Positions 8,511 to 16,669 of a stretch of DNA of 64,000 nucleotides are shown piece after piece. Source of the DNA: Agrobacterium tumefaciens. GTDB taxonomy: Bacteria > Pseudomonadota > Alphaproteobacteria > Rhizobiales > Rhizobiaceae. The DNA is taken from assembly GCF_000834635.1 (NCBI RefSeq), contig NZ_JXQV01000012.1:339292-403291 (forward strand), given 5' to 3'. A program made the position numbers and the translations under genes. Numbering within the stretch: the stretch's first letter is position 1; every line of letters begins with the position of its first letter. The notes beneath the pieces were generated by a model. The model worked only from the letters and a program-made list of their open reading frames with translations. It searched no databases and was not told the DNA's origin.

Positions 8511-8749
8511 CGACAGGTGTCAGATCAGTGCACGCATCGCCGTGTTCGGCAAAGGCAATCGACTACTACTGTCGCTTGACATCTAATGATGCTCCGTGGA
8601 AATCTGCGCCAGACCACTGATTTGACCTGCGCATATCCAAGCAAATGCGCCCGAAAACAGGGCGAGTCAAGCAGGCCAAATATGAAATTTTGGCAAGGTA
8701 AATAGACGGCCCAAACGGTCGTCACGGGTCTTGTCCGGGTGCTCCGAAA

Positions 8750-10000
8750 TCAGGCCGTGAGAGCCGCCTTATCACGTCGTTCCAGCGCCACGGCTATGCC
8801 GAAAACGATGAGGCCTGCGAAGGACAGAACGGCGCCAATATAGCCTGTGGATGCGTAGCCATAACCCATTGCAATGGCGAGGCCGCCGAGCCATGCGCCG
8901 AGCGCGTTGGCAATGTTGAAGGCGGAGTGGTTGGACGCTGCGGCCAGTGTTTGCGCATCTGCTGCAACATCCATGAGGCGGGTCTGTACGGCGGGGCAGG
9001 CCGCAAAGCCGCAGCCGATGAGAAAGACGCAGAGGCACAGCATATAGGGATTGTGGGCCGTCAGCCCGAACAGCGCCATCAGCACCACATTCACCGCCAG
9101 CATGCCGCCAATCGTGCCGTTCAGCGAAAGATCGGCCAGACGTGATCCGACGACATTGCCGACATTCATGCCGATGCCGAACAGCGCGAGAACCACCGGC
9201 ACGGAAGCGACCGGCATCATGGCGACATCGGTTGTGGTTTTGGCAATGTAGCTGAAGACGGCAAACATGCCGCCGAAACCGACCGAAGCCACGGCCAGCG
9301 ACAGCCACACCTGGCCGCGCTTGAAAGCGCCCAGTTCACGCCAGATGCTGGCACCTTCCTGCACCTTGTCACGCGGCTGGAAAAGCCAGAGCAGCGCAAC
9401 CGTCAGCACCGCAATGCCGCCGACCATGAGGAAAGCTGCCCGCCATGAGAACAGTTGCCCGAAGAATGTGGCCAGAGGCGTGCCGAGCAGCGTTGCGATT
9501 GTCAGCCCCAGCATGACGCGGCCCACGGCGCGGGTGCGCTTGTGGATGGGGGCCATGGATGCGGCAACCAGCGCGGCCACGCCAAAATAGGCGCCGTGCG
9601 GCAAGCCGGAAATGAACCGCAATATCGTGAATGTCAGGAAGTCTGGCGCAAGGGCGCTCAGAATATTGCCAATGGCAAACAGGCTCATCAAGGACAAGAG
9701 CAGCGCACGTCGCGTCATGCGTGCCGCAAGCACGGCAATGATGGGCGCGCCGATGACGACACCGATTGCATAGGCGGCGATCACATAGCCCGCCTGCGGA
9801 ACGGTGACGCCGTAGGTCGTCGCCACATCCGGCAACAGGCCCATAATGGCAAATTCACCCGTGCCGATGCCGAACCCACCGGCGGCAAGCGCCAGTTCGA
9901 TGAGGGCGATGGAAAGGGGTGTGAGTGCCGTGGGCGATGGCGGCGCAACAGGTTCTACTGCCACGTCTGAGCGGATCTGCGAAGAGCGTGTCTGGGTCAT
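8750..10000 (-). CDS. MFS drug/sugar efflux transporter (AraJ/YdhP-like, DHA1)
   Basis: A 416-residue major facilitator with 12 predicted helices. ELALAAGGFGIGTGEFAIMGLLPDVA at the first helix and the RxxxR loop motif AARMTRRALLL match the DHA1 branch that includes AraJ, YdhP and PbuE-like exporters. A cytosolic N-terminal tail of about 30 polar residues precedes helix 1. ATG 10000 is chosen; the frame stays open to 10156, but the upstream part is translated across a terminator hairpin and reads as non-coding. It is divergent from the kinase gene at 10227. The exported substrate cannot be told. Confidence 0.87.
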   Translation of the reverse strand: MTQTRSSQIRSDVAVEPVAPPSPTALTPLSIALIELALAAGGFGIGTGEFAIMGLLPDVATTYGVTVPQAGYVIAAYAIGVVIGAPIIAVLAARMTRRALLLSLMSLFAIGNILSALAPDFLTFTILRFISGLPHGAYFGVAALVAASMAPIHKRTRAVGRVMLGLTIATLLGTPLATFFGQLFSWRAAFLMVGGIAVLTVALLWLFQPRDKVQEGASIWRELGAFKRGQVWLSLAVASVGFGGMFAVFSYIAKTTTDVAMMPVASVPVVLALFGIGMNVGNVVGSRLADLSLNGTIGGMLAVNVVLMALFGLTAHNPYMLCLCVFLIGCGFAACPAVQTRLMDVAADAQTLAAASNHSAFNIANALGAWLGGLAIAMGYGYASTGYIGAVLSFAGLIVFGIAVALERRDKAALTA

Positions 10001-10022
10001 GGCTTCTGTGACGGAGATAGGC

Positions 10023-10057
10023 AAAAAAAAGGGCAAGGCCGGGGTCTCGGCCTGCCC
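10023..10057 (-). terminator. Terminator hairpin with eight-T run in the MFS leader
   Basis: On the minus strand, GGGCAGGCCG, loop AGACCC, CGGCCTTGCCC with one bulged base, then TTTTTTTT. It lies 22 bases upstream of the MFS start, with no gene before it on that strand. It is therefore either a transcription attenuator for the exporter or the 3' end of a small RNA. Confidence 0.75.
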
Positions 10058-10066
10058 TGACTGGAG

Positions 10067-10082
10067 TTTGGTGGCCACCAAA
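10067..10082. repeat. Perfect 16-base palindrome ahead of the attenuator
   Basis: TTTGGTGGCCACCAAA is self-complementary over its whole length. It lies ten bases upstream (minus strand) of the terminator hairpin and could be an operator or, in RNA, an alternative stem. Confidence 0.55.
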
Positions 10083-10226
10083 ATGACCTTATCTGCTCGC
10101 ATACCATAAAGTTGTGCACTGCGGTAGTGTTTGATTCGGCAAAATAGTCGCATCACGCGAAAAGTGTACGGAACTGAATGGGCGTAGTTCCATTAAGGCT
10201 GCGCGTAACGGGGGCTGGATAAGCAT

Positions 10227-11138
10227 ATGAAGCTGGTGGCGATTTTTAACCGCGATGGCGGGACCTTCAAAACCACTGATATGGATGCCTATTGCGACCA
10301 TGCGCGAACGGTGTTCCAGAATGCCGGGCACGAAATCGAATGCCGTACGGTTTCCGGCAAGGACATTGTCGCGGAGATGGAATGTACAGCCGACGACAAG
10401 GGGCTGGATGGCCTAATCGCTGGCGGTGGCGATGGCACAATTTCGGCTGCGGCAGGCATCGCCTGGAAACACGGTATCGCTCTTGGCGTCGTTCCCGCTG
10501 GCACCATGAACCTCTTTGCCCGCTCGCTGAAATTGCCGCTCGATATCTGGCAGGCGGTGGATACGCTGGCGCAGGGCCACGTCTTCAATGTTGACATTGC
10601 CAGTGCCAACGGACGGCCTTTCGTGCACCAGTTTTCCGCAGGCCTGCATGCGCGCATGGTGAGATACCGCGACAGAATGGAATATGCATCGCGCCTGGGA
10701 AAGATCCGCGCCAATGTGCGCGCAGCCATCGGCGTTGTCTTCAATCCACCTATCTTTGATATGGAATACACCGTTGCGGGGGAAACGAAGCATCAGCGCG
10801 TTTGCGCCATCTCCGCATCCAACAATGAATTCGGCCAAAGTGCCTTGCTGGTGGCTGATGACATCACGCGCGGCAAGCTGGGGCTTTATATTGCAGACGC
10901 CCTGACGCCATCGGGCGTGGCGCGCCTTGCCATCGACATCATGCGCGGCAAGCTAAAGGAAAACGCTGCCGTGACGGCCATGACGGTGACTGAAGCGGAA
11001 CTTCATTTCCCCAAGCGCCGCAAGGATGTGCGGTGTGTTATCGATGGTGAACTGCTGCCGATGAAGCGGGATGTGATGCTGAAAATTCACGCCGGTGAAC
11101 TGAAGGTCATTGTGGCAAAAGATTACGCAAGTGTATGA
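10227..11138 (+). CDS. Diacylglycerol kinase-like lipid kinase (YegS/DagK catalytic family)
   Basis: The 303-residue protein has the DAGK catalytic domain: LIAGGGDGTISAAAG near residue 70 for ATP binding and ALGVVPAGTMNLFARSL soon after. The C-terminal half ends with the VIDGELLPM motif typical of YegS/BmrU proteins. These phosphorylate diacylglycerol, sphingoid bases or other lipid alcohols at the membrane; the substrate here is unknown. Compared with YegS the second lobe is complete. It stands alone between a divergent MFS gene and the aminotransferase 111 bases downstream. Confidence 0.88.
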   Translation: MKLVAIFNRDGGTFKTTDMDAYCDHARTVFQNAGHEIECRTVSGKDIVAEMECTADDKGLDGLIAGGGDGTISAAAGIAWKHGIALGVVPAGTMNLFARSLKLPLDIWQAVDTLAQGHVFNVDIASANGRPFVHQFSAGLHARMVRYRDRMEYASRLGKIRANVRAAIGVVFNPPIFDMEYTVAGETKHQRVCAISASNNEFGQSALLVADDITRGKLGLYIADALTPSGVARLAIDIMRGKLKENAAVTAMTVTEAELHFPKRRKDVRCVIDGELLPMKRDVMLKIHAGELKVIVAKDYASV

Positions 11139-11249
11139 TTTAAAATCAATATCGCAGATACTCTCGACTTCAGTGTCGTGAGCGGATGCCCTTGCAAAGC
11201 ATGCGCGCCGTGTTAATCCTCTGAGGGGATAACAGGAGCGAGCATTGCG

Positions 11250-12620
11250 ATGAATGATACTGCCAGGACGATTTCCAACCTAGCCGCCATCGACGCCGCC
11301 CACCACCTGCATCCCTTTTCAGACATGGGAAAGCTGAACGCTTCCGGCACCCGCATCATAGAGCGGGCGGAAGGCGTGTTTATCTATGACAGCACCGGCA
11401 AGAAGTATCTGGATGCCTTTGCCGGTCTGTGGTGCGTCAATATTGGCTATGGCCGCCGTGAGATTGCCGATGCCGTTTTCCGGCAGATGAACGAACTGCC
11501 CTATTATAACGCCTTCTTCGGCACCACGACGGCGCCAGCAACGCTTCTGGCGCAAAAGATCGTGTCCCATGCCGGACCGCATATGAACCATGTATTCTTC
11601 ACCAATTCCGGCTCTGAGGCCACCGATACGTGGTTTCGCATGGCGCGGGTGTACTGGAAGGCGCTGGGACATCCGACAAAGACGCATGTCATCGCTCGCC
11701 GTAATGGCTACCACGGATCGACTGTCGCGGGTGCCTCGCTGGGCGGGATGACGTGGATGCACGAGCAGGGCAACCTGCCCATCGAGGGTGTCTCCCATAT
11801 CGGCCAGCCCTATTGGTATGCCGAGGGCGGCGATCTTTCACCTGCGGAATTCGGGCTGAAGGTGGCGCGGGAACTGGAGGCCAGAATTGATGAGCTGGGC
11901 GAGGAGAACGTCGCGGCCTTTGTTGCTGAGCCCATTCAAGGCGCAGGCGGGGTCATCATCCCGCCTGAGACCTATTGGCCGGAAATCGCCCGCATCTGCA
12001 AGGCGCGCAATATTCTGCTGGTCTCTGATGAGGTCATTTGCGGCTTCGGCAGGCTGGGGTCGTGGTTCGGGTACCAGCATTTTGGCTACGAGCCGGATCT
12101 AGCGCCCGTCGCCAAGGGGCTCTCATCGGGATACCTGCCCATCGGCGGCGTGCTGGTATCGGACCGTGTGGCTGAAGTCATGCTGAACAAGGTGGGTGAT
12201 TTCAACCATGGCTTTACCTATTCAGGGCATCCTGTCTGTGCTGCTGCCGCACTCGAAAACCTGCGCATCATCGAGGAGGAGGGACTGGTGGAGCGCGTGC
12301 GCGACGATATCGGTCCCTATTTCCGGCAGGGCTGGCAAAGCCTGCTCGACCACGAGGTTGTGGGCGAAGCCGTCAATGTCGGTCTTATCGGCGGGCTGCA
12401 ACTGACAGCGGACAAGGCAACGCGAAAGCGTTTCGACAAGCCTGATGAGATTGGTGCGAAGGTGCGTAACCATTGTCTGGAAAACGGGCTTGTCATGCGC
12501 GCCACGGGCGACCGCATGCTGGCCTCTCCGGCTTTGACCATCAGCCGGTCCGAGGTCGATCAGATCATATCAATCCTTCGCAAGGGACTGGATCACTTGC
12601 GCGACACGCAGGGAGCTTGA
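11250..12620 (+). CDS. Class III PLP-dependent aminotransferase (omega-amino acid or polyamine : pyruvate type)
   Basis: A 456-residue fold-type I transaminase. Seen are HLHPFSDMGKL at the N-terminus, the cofactor-binding SGSEATDTWFRMARVYW, RRNGYHGSTVAG, the Asp of LLVSDEVICGFGRLG, and the Schiff-base lysine in DLAPVAKGLSSGYLPIGG. This pattern fits the group containing putrescine:pyruvate and beta-alanine:pyruvate transaminases; exact substrate is not settled. AGGAG lies 11 bases before ATG 11250. The OsmC gene starts five bases after its stop, so they form an operon. Confidence 0.93.
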   Translation: MNDTARTISNLAAIDAAHHLHPFSDMGKLNASGTRIIERAEGVFIYDSTGKKYLDAFAGLWCVNIGYGRREIADAVFRQMNELPYYNAFFGTTTAPATLLAQKIVSHAGPHMNHVFFTNSGSEATDTWFRMARVYWKALGHPTKTHVIARRNGYHGSTVAGASLGGMTWMHEQGNLPIEGVSHIGQPYWYAEGGDLSPAEFGLKVARELEARIDELGEENVAAFVAEPIQGAGGVIIPPETYWPEIARICKARNILLVSDEVICGFGRLGSWFGYQHFGYEPDLAPVAKGLSSGYLPIGGVLVSDRVAEVMLNKVGDFNHGFTYSGHPVCAAAALENLRIIEEEGLVERVRDDIGPYFRQGWQSLLDHEVVGEAVNVGLIGGLQLTADKATRKRFDKPDEIGAKVRNHCLENGLVMRATGDRMLASPALTISRSEVDQIISILRKGLDHLRDTQGA

Positions 12621-12625
12621 ACGGC

Positions 12626-13096
12626 ATGGCAGAGAGTGAACACCACTACAAGGTTCGGATCACATGGTCAGGCAACCGCGGAACCGGCACCTCCGGCTAC
12701 CGCGAATATGATCGCTCGCACGTGATTTCGGCCGAAGGCAAGCATGATATCGCGGCATCTGCCGATCCGGTCTTTCTGGGTGATGACTCGCGGTGGAACC
12801 CGGAGGAGCTTCTGCTGGCCTCGGTTTCGGCCTGTCACAAGCTCTGGTATCTGCATTTCTGTGCGGTATCTGGCGTGGTTGTCAGCGAGTATGTGGATGA
12901 GCCGGAAGGCACCATGAAGCTGGCGCGAGGCGGTGCGGGTCATTTCAGCGAAGTGGTCCTGAGGCCAGTCGTCACAGTTTCCAGAGGCGATCTGGATACG
13001 GCGCGTGAGCTGCATGAAGACGCCCACGAACACTGTTTCATCGCCAACTCGGTCAAGTTCCCGGTTCGTGTCGAGCCGCAGATCAGGTCTGCCTGA
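12626..13096 (+). CDS. OsmC/Ohr family peroxiredoxin-like protein
   Basis: A 156-residue OsmC-fold protein; members reduce organic hydroperoxides using two cysteines. Visible are the substrate-loop Arg-containing region DDSRWNPEELLLASVSACHKLWYLHF, with the first Cys in SVSACH, and the second Cys in HEDAHEHCFIANSVKFPV, matching OsmC spacing. The start at 12626 gives a normal family length; the open frame extends back into the aminotransferase and is rejected. It probably protects against peroxides made during amine metabolism, but that link is inference from position. Confidence 0.9.
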   Translation: MAESEHHYKVRITWSGNRGTGTSGYREYDRSHVISAEGKHDIAASADPVFLGDDSRWNPEELLLASVSACHKLWYLHFCAVSGVVVSEYVDEPEGTMKLARGGAGHFSEVVLRPVVTVSRGDLDTARELHEDAHEHCFIANSVKFPVRVEPQIRSA

Positions 13097-13101
13097 AACC
13101 A

Positions 13102-14598
13102 TCACCGTTGGGGAATGGTTTCCCAGGCGTAGTAGAATGTATGCCGCTTTTCGGATGCCGCCGCATAGGGCACGTCAATGCGGGTAACGTCTGTCGGGAT
13201 CGGCAATGATGTTCGCTCGGCAAGTGCTGCCAGCACATCTGCCGGGTCTTTCTGCATCGCGGCCTCTTTGCTGTCGCCTGCCAAAAGAACCACAGAACCC
13301 GCTGGCCAAAAGGTGGGGAGCGGCTCCACGTCTCGGTCGCCAATGAAGACAGTCGAGTTGGGGAACTGCATTTTCAGATTGCCGCCCACGATGCCATCGA
13401 CGGCCATGATATATTGCGGCTCCGTGTGTCCATCGTTTCTCAGCAGCTTTGCTAAGCTGTGGTAGGGGGTGTGAACCAGTGAGTACCGGTCAAAATAGGG
13501 CGCAACCACCCCACGGCCGAGGAGAACAAGAACGAAGCCGACTGTCAGCACGGATGTGACCGCCAGCATGGAGGGCAGCCTGCGATCGGCCAGAACACCA
13601 GCGGCCTGCACCTTGAGACAGAGATAGAGTGGCCACAGCAGCAGATAGACGGTGACCCATTTCTGGCGAACATGGGTTGCGCCCATATACAAAACGATCA
13701 GTAGCAGGCACAGGAACGAAAACAGCATGATCCGCCCGATGATGCGGGTAGATTGGTCGGACGCGCGCAGGATTGTCTTGATGTCCTTGAAAAACAGCGC
13801 CGCGAATATGGCTGTGGTCAAGGCGAGGCCTTTTACAAAGGCCAGTATCAGTTCCAGCATGCCGCTCAGCCCGTGGAAGGTCGCATGTTCTGCACCCTCA
13901 CGCATTTCGCTGGTGGTTTGACCTGTCGCGAGATCCAGATGGTCGAGCACCCACAGGAAGTGGGGCGTGACGATGATGAGAGCAGCAGCGGCGGTCAGCA
14001 GCAGCCGCCAGTCCAGCAGCCGGTCTCGCAGATCTTTTTCAAGCGCGATCGCGATCACTGCGGCCAAGGGAATGACGACGAAATTGTATTTCGACACTGC
14101 GCCGAGGCCGATGACGAGGCCGGTCAGAATATAGCCCAGCGCGGAGGGCTTCTTCAGCGTGCTGAACAGCACATAGACAAACAGCGACACCGCAAAAAGC
14201 GCCAGCACCGTGTGGGTAAGATCGCGTTGAGACATGACGAAAACGGTGGGCAATGTCAGCACGCCGAGCGTCGCCACATTCACCAGCGCCTTTTCACGGA
14301 TGAGCAGGCGTGCGGTGAGCCAGAAATAGAGACAACAGAGAAACAGAAGACCGTTCTTGAGCACGCTCAGCGACGCAATCGACGGGCTGAGGACGGCATT
14401 CATGCCATGTTGCAGCCAGCTGTAGACCGGTGGCTGAGAGCCGTAACCCAGCAGCAGGAACTGGGAAAGGATGGCTTGTTGCGCTTCATCCACTTCAAGT
14501 CCGGGCGAGCGTATGACCCTGGATAGGATCGCGAACAGGAAGTATCCCGCAATCAGCATCAAAACCACGTCTGGATTGCGGGATAGCGCCTTGCGCAT
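13102..14598 (-). CDS. GT39/ArnT-like membrane glycosyltransferase
   Basis: A 498-residue integral membrane protein with about ten helices. The first periplasmic loop carries GLEVDEAQQ, the Asp-Glu motif of GT-C enzymes of the PMT/ArnT type, which move a sugar from a polyprenyl phosphate donor to an acceptor on the periplasmic side. The hydrophilic C-terminal domain of about 120 residues is probably periplasmic. ATG 14598 starts four bases after the stop of the GT2 gene; an upstream extension in the same frame overlaps it and is less likely. With the GT2 partner and the facing flippase-like gene it forms an envelope-sugar cassette. Confidence 0.88.
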   Translation of the reverse strand: MRKALSRNPDVVLMLIAGYFLFAILSRVIRSPGLEVDEAQQAILSQFLLLGYGSQPPVYSWLQHGMNAVLSPSIASLSVLKNGLLFLCCLYFWLTARLLIREKALVNVATLGVLTLPTVFVMSQRDLTHTVLALFAVSLFVYVLFSTLKKPSALGYILTGLVIGLGAVSKYNFVVIPLAAVIAIALEKDLRDRLLDWRLLLTAAAALIIVTPHFLWVLDHLDLATGQTTSEMREGAEHATFHGLSGMLELILAFVKGLALTTAIFAALFFKDIKTILRASDQSTRIIGRIMLFSFLCLLLIVLYMGATHVRQKWVTVYLLLWPLYLCLKVQAAGVLADRRLPSMLAVTSVLTVGFVLVLLGRGVVAPYFDRYSLVHTPYHSLAKLLRNDGHTEPQYIMAVDGIVGGNLKMQFPNSTVFIGDRDVEPLPTFWPAGSVVLLAGDSKEAAMQKDPADVLAALAERTSLPIPTDVTRIDVPYAAASEKRHTFYYAWETIPQR

Positions 14599-14602
14599 GG
14601 TG

Positions 14603-15613
14603 TCAGGTCTCTTCTGAGGTGTAGGTTTTGCCGATAATGTAATTGGGCGTCTGTTCATCACGGTAATAGAGGCGCGCAATCATCTCTGAGAGAATGCCTG
14701 TTGTAATCATCTGCACAGATGACAGGAGCAGGACGACGCCGACCATCAGCATCGGCCGCGTGCCGATATCATTGCCGAAAATGAATTTATCGACGAAGAG
14801 ATAGAGCAGAATGAGCGCCGCAAACGCGCCAAGACCAAGACCCAGCGAGCCGAAGAAGTGGCCCGGACGCGCCTTGTAACGCATGAAGAACATGACTGAC
14901 AGCAGATCGAGAATGACGCGGAACGTTCTGGAAATGCCGTATTTCGATGCGCCAAACTGCCTGGCATGGTGGGTAACAGCCATTTCGCCGATGCGGGTGC
15001 TGGGCACCACGCCCGCCACCCAGGCCGGGATGAAACGGTGCATTTCCCCCATTAGCTTCACCTGCTTGATGACGGATGAGCGATAAATCTTGAGGCTGCA
15101 TCCGTAGTCATGAAGGCGCACACCGGTGATCTTGCCGATCAGCCGGTTAGCGATCCAGGAGGGAACCTTGCGCAGGAAGAGCCCGTCCTGCCGGTTCTTG
15201 CGCCATCCAACCAGAAGATCGAGTTCGCGGCGCTCCAGCTCCGAGACCATCATCGGAATATCCTTGGGGTCGTTCTGAAGGTCGCCGTCGAGCGTTGCGA
15301 TCAGCCGGCCTTTGGCTGCGTCGATGCCAGCCTGCATGGCCGCTGTCTGGCCAAAATTGCGCTGTAGCGCAACGATCTTCAGATTAAGGCCGGGGCGCGA
15401 AAGGTAAGCCCTGGCATTGGCGATGGTCGCATCCGTGCTGCCATCATCTACCAGAATGAGTTCCCAACCGGCATGGTACGACAGCATCGACTCTGTGACA
15501 CGCTCGATCAATGGGCCAACACTGTCTTCCTCGTTGAAAATCGGAACGACAAGCGATAGGTCCGGTGTATTGTCCATTGAAACCTCATGGCTCATGGCAG
15601 TTGGTGTCGGCAC
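14603..15613 (-). CDS. GT2 polyprenyl-phosphate sugar transferase (ArnC/DPM1-like)
   Basis: Makes a polyprenyl-phosphate sugar from a nucleotide sugar at the cytosolic face. The 336-residue protein has the GT-A core SLVVPIFNEEDSVGPLI, LILVDDGSTD, and the metal-binding DGDLQNDP, followed by two C-terminal membrane helices (about 235-310), exactly the ArnC/GtrB layout. I choose the GTG at 15613 because AGGAG sits eight bases upstream; ATG 15595 would lack such a site. Its product would be the natural donor for the GT39 enzyme encoded next. Confidence 0.9.
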   Translation of the reverse strand: MPTPTAMSHEVSMDNTPDLSLVVPIFNEEDSVGPLIERVTESMLSYHAGWELILVDDGSTDATIANARAYLSRPGLNLKIVALQRNFGQTAAMQAGIDAAKGRLIATLDGDLQNDPKDIPMMVSELERRELDLLVGWRKNRQDGLFLRKVPSWIANRLIGKITGVRLHDYGCSLKIYRSSVIKQVKLMGEMHRFIPAWVAGVVPSTRIGEMAVTHHARQFGASKYGISRTFRVILDLLSVMFFMRYKARPGHFFGSLGLGLGAFAALILLYLFVDKFIFGNDIGTRPMLMVGVVLLLSSVQMITTGILSEMIARLYYRDEQTPNYIIGKTYTSEET

Positions 15614-15718
15614 CGAGGTTTCTCCTGTAAGGCTTCGATCATATACTTATGAGGCGGATAGGATGCTGCGTGTTTGTTGTCCAGATAAGGCCGTAGATTG
15701 ATAGGGAATCCGGGCAAA

Positions 15719-16666
15719 ATGAAACGAACGGCGTGGCTTACCCGCAACGCGATGACGCTGGGCACCATTCTTGTGGTTGCGGCCTATGCGGCCTTCATCC
15801 ACTGGACGTGGGGGTGGGCAAGTGTGCTCACGCTCTGGAAGCAGGCAGGCTTTGGCGCCATGGCGCTGGCGCTTTTGCTTCTGGTCGGCACCTATGTGCT
15901 TCGAACCTGGCGCATCTATGATTACTTTCGGCATGAAACCGCAGGACGTTTTGCCCCGCTGTTTCGCGTGGTGCAGATCCACAACCTCCTCAACATCATG
16001 CTGCCCTTCCGGTCTGGAGAGACCAGTTTTCCGTTGCTGATGAAGAAGGAATTCGGTGTTCAGCTTGTGCGCGGCACATCAGCGCTTTTCGTGATGCGCC
16101 TGTTTGATCTTCACGCTTTGCTGGCGGCCGCCGGTGTCGGGCTGGCAGTGGAAAAAAGCGACGGCTTGCTGTGGCTTGCTTGGGTTGGTTTTCTGTTACT
16201 GCCGCTTCTGGGATTCAGCGCCCGCGCGCCGCTCTTTCGCATGATCGGGCGCGTCTCGTCGCCCAAAATTTCAAGAATCATCGGCGAGATAGAGGCTGGT
16301 CTTCCAGCCGATATCAGCGCCTTCATGCGGGCCTGGGGCATGACGCTCGTCAACTGGTTCGTCAAAATCGCGGTGCTTGCCTGGGTGCTGATGCTGATGG
16401 GAAACATCTCGCTGACCGCAGGCTTTGGCGGCGCGCTGGGCGGCGAGCTTTCCTCGGTGCTGCCGCTTCACGCGCCGGGTGGTGTTGGCACCTATCCTGC
16501 CGGAATAACGGCAGGCGCCGTTGGCTTTGGCGCGGAAGCGGGCGAGGGCTTGCTGTCTTCGCTTGCCCAGGCCGCCGTCAATGTTCACCTGCTGGTTATC
16601 GTCTCATCGCTGGTGGGAACAACTCTGGCGCTGTTTGTGCCCGTGAAAAGGCTGCGCCAGAGCTGA
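15719..16666 (+). CDS. Flippase-like / lysylphosphatidylglycerol synthase-type membrane protein (UPF0104)
   Basis: A 315-residue protein with about seven to eight membrane helices and no soluble synthetase domain, so only the membrane half of MprF-like proteins is present. The conserved stretch LLNIMLPFRSGETSFPLLMKKEFG and LPLHAPGGVGTYPAGITAGAVGFG match the UPF0104/AglD group, often found with polyprenyl-sugar enzymes. ATG 15719 has GGGAAT upstream; a TTG 21 bases earlier is possible. It is divergent from the GT2 gene across about 105 bases and might flip the polyprenyl-sugar made by it (inference). Confidence 0.82.
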   Translation: MKRTAWLTRNAMTLGTILVVAAYAAFIHWTWGWASVLTLWKQAGFGAMALALLLLVGTYVLRTWRIYDYFRHETAGRFAPLFRVVQIHNLLNIMLPFRSGETSFPLLMKKEFGVQLVRGTSALFVMRLFDLHALLAAAGVGLAVEKSDGLLWLAWVGFLLLPLLGFSARAPLFRMIGRVSSPKISRIIGEIEAGLPADISAFMRAWGMTLVNWFVKIAVLAWVLMLMGNISLTAGFGGALGGELSSVLPLHAPGGVGTYPAGITAGAVGFGAEAGEGLLSSLAQAAVNVHLLVIVSSLVGTTLALFVPVKRLRQS

Positions 16667-16669
16667 GGC

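Noticed and set aside
8461..8749. M-box or other named magnesium riboswitch upstream of mgtE
   Set aside because: The sequence lacks the conserved M-box core and is too short; only the two-stem SD-covering fold is visible, which I report as unclassified.
13753..14526. A 257-codon plus-strand open frame
   Set aside because: Antisense to the GT39 membrane protein, rich in Gln/Arg/His with no hydrophobic or domain pattern.
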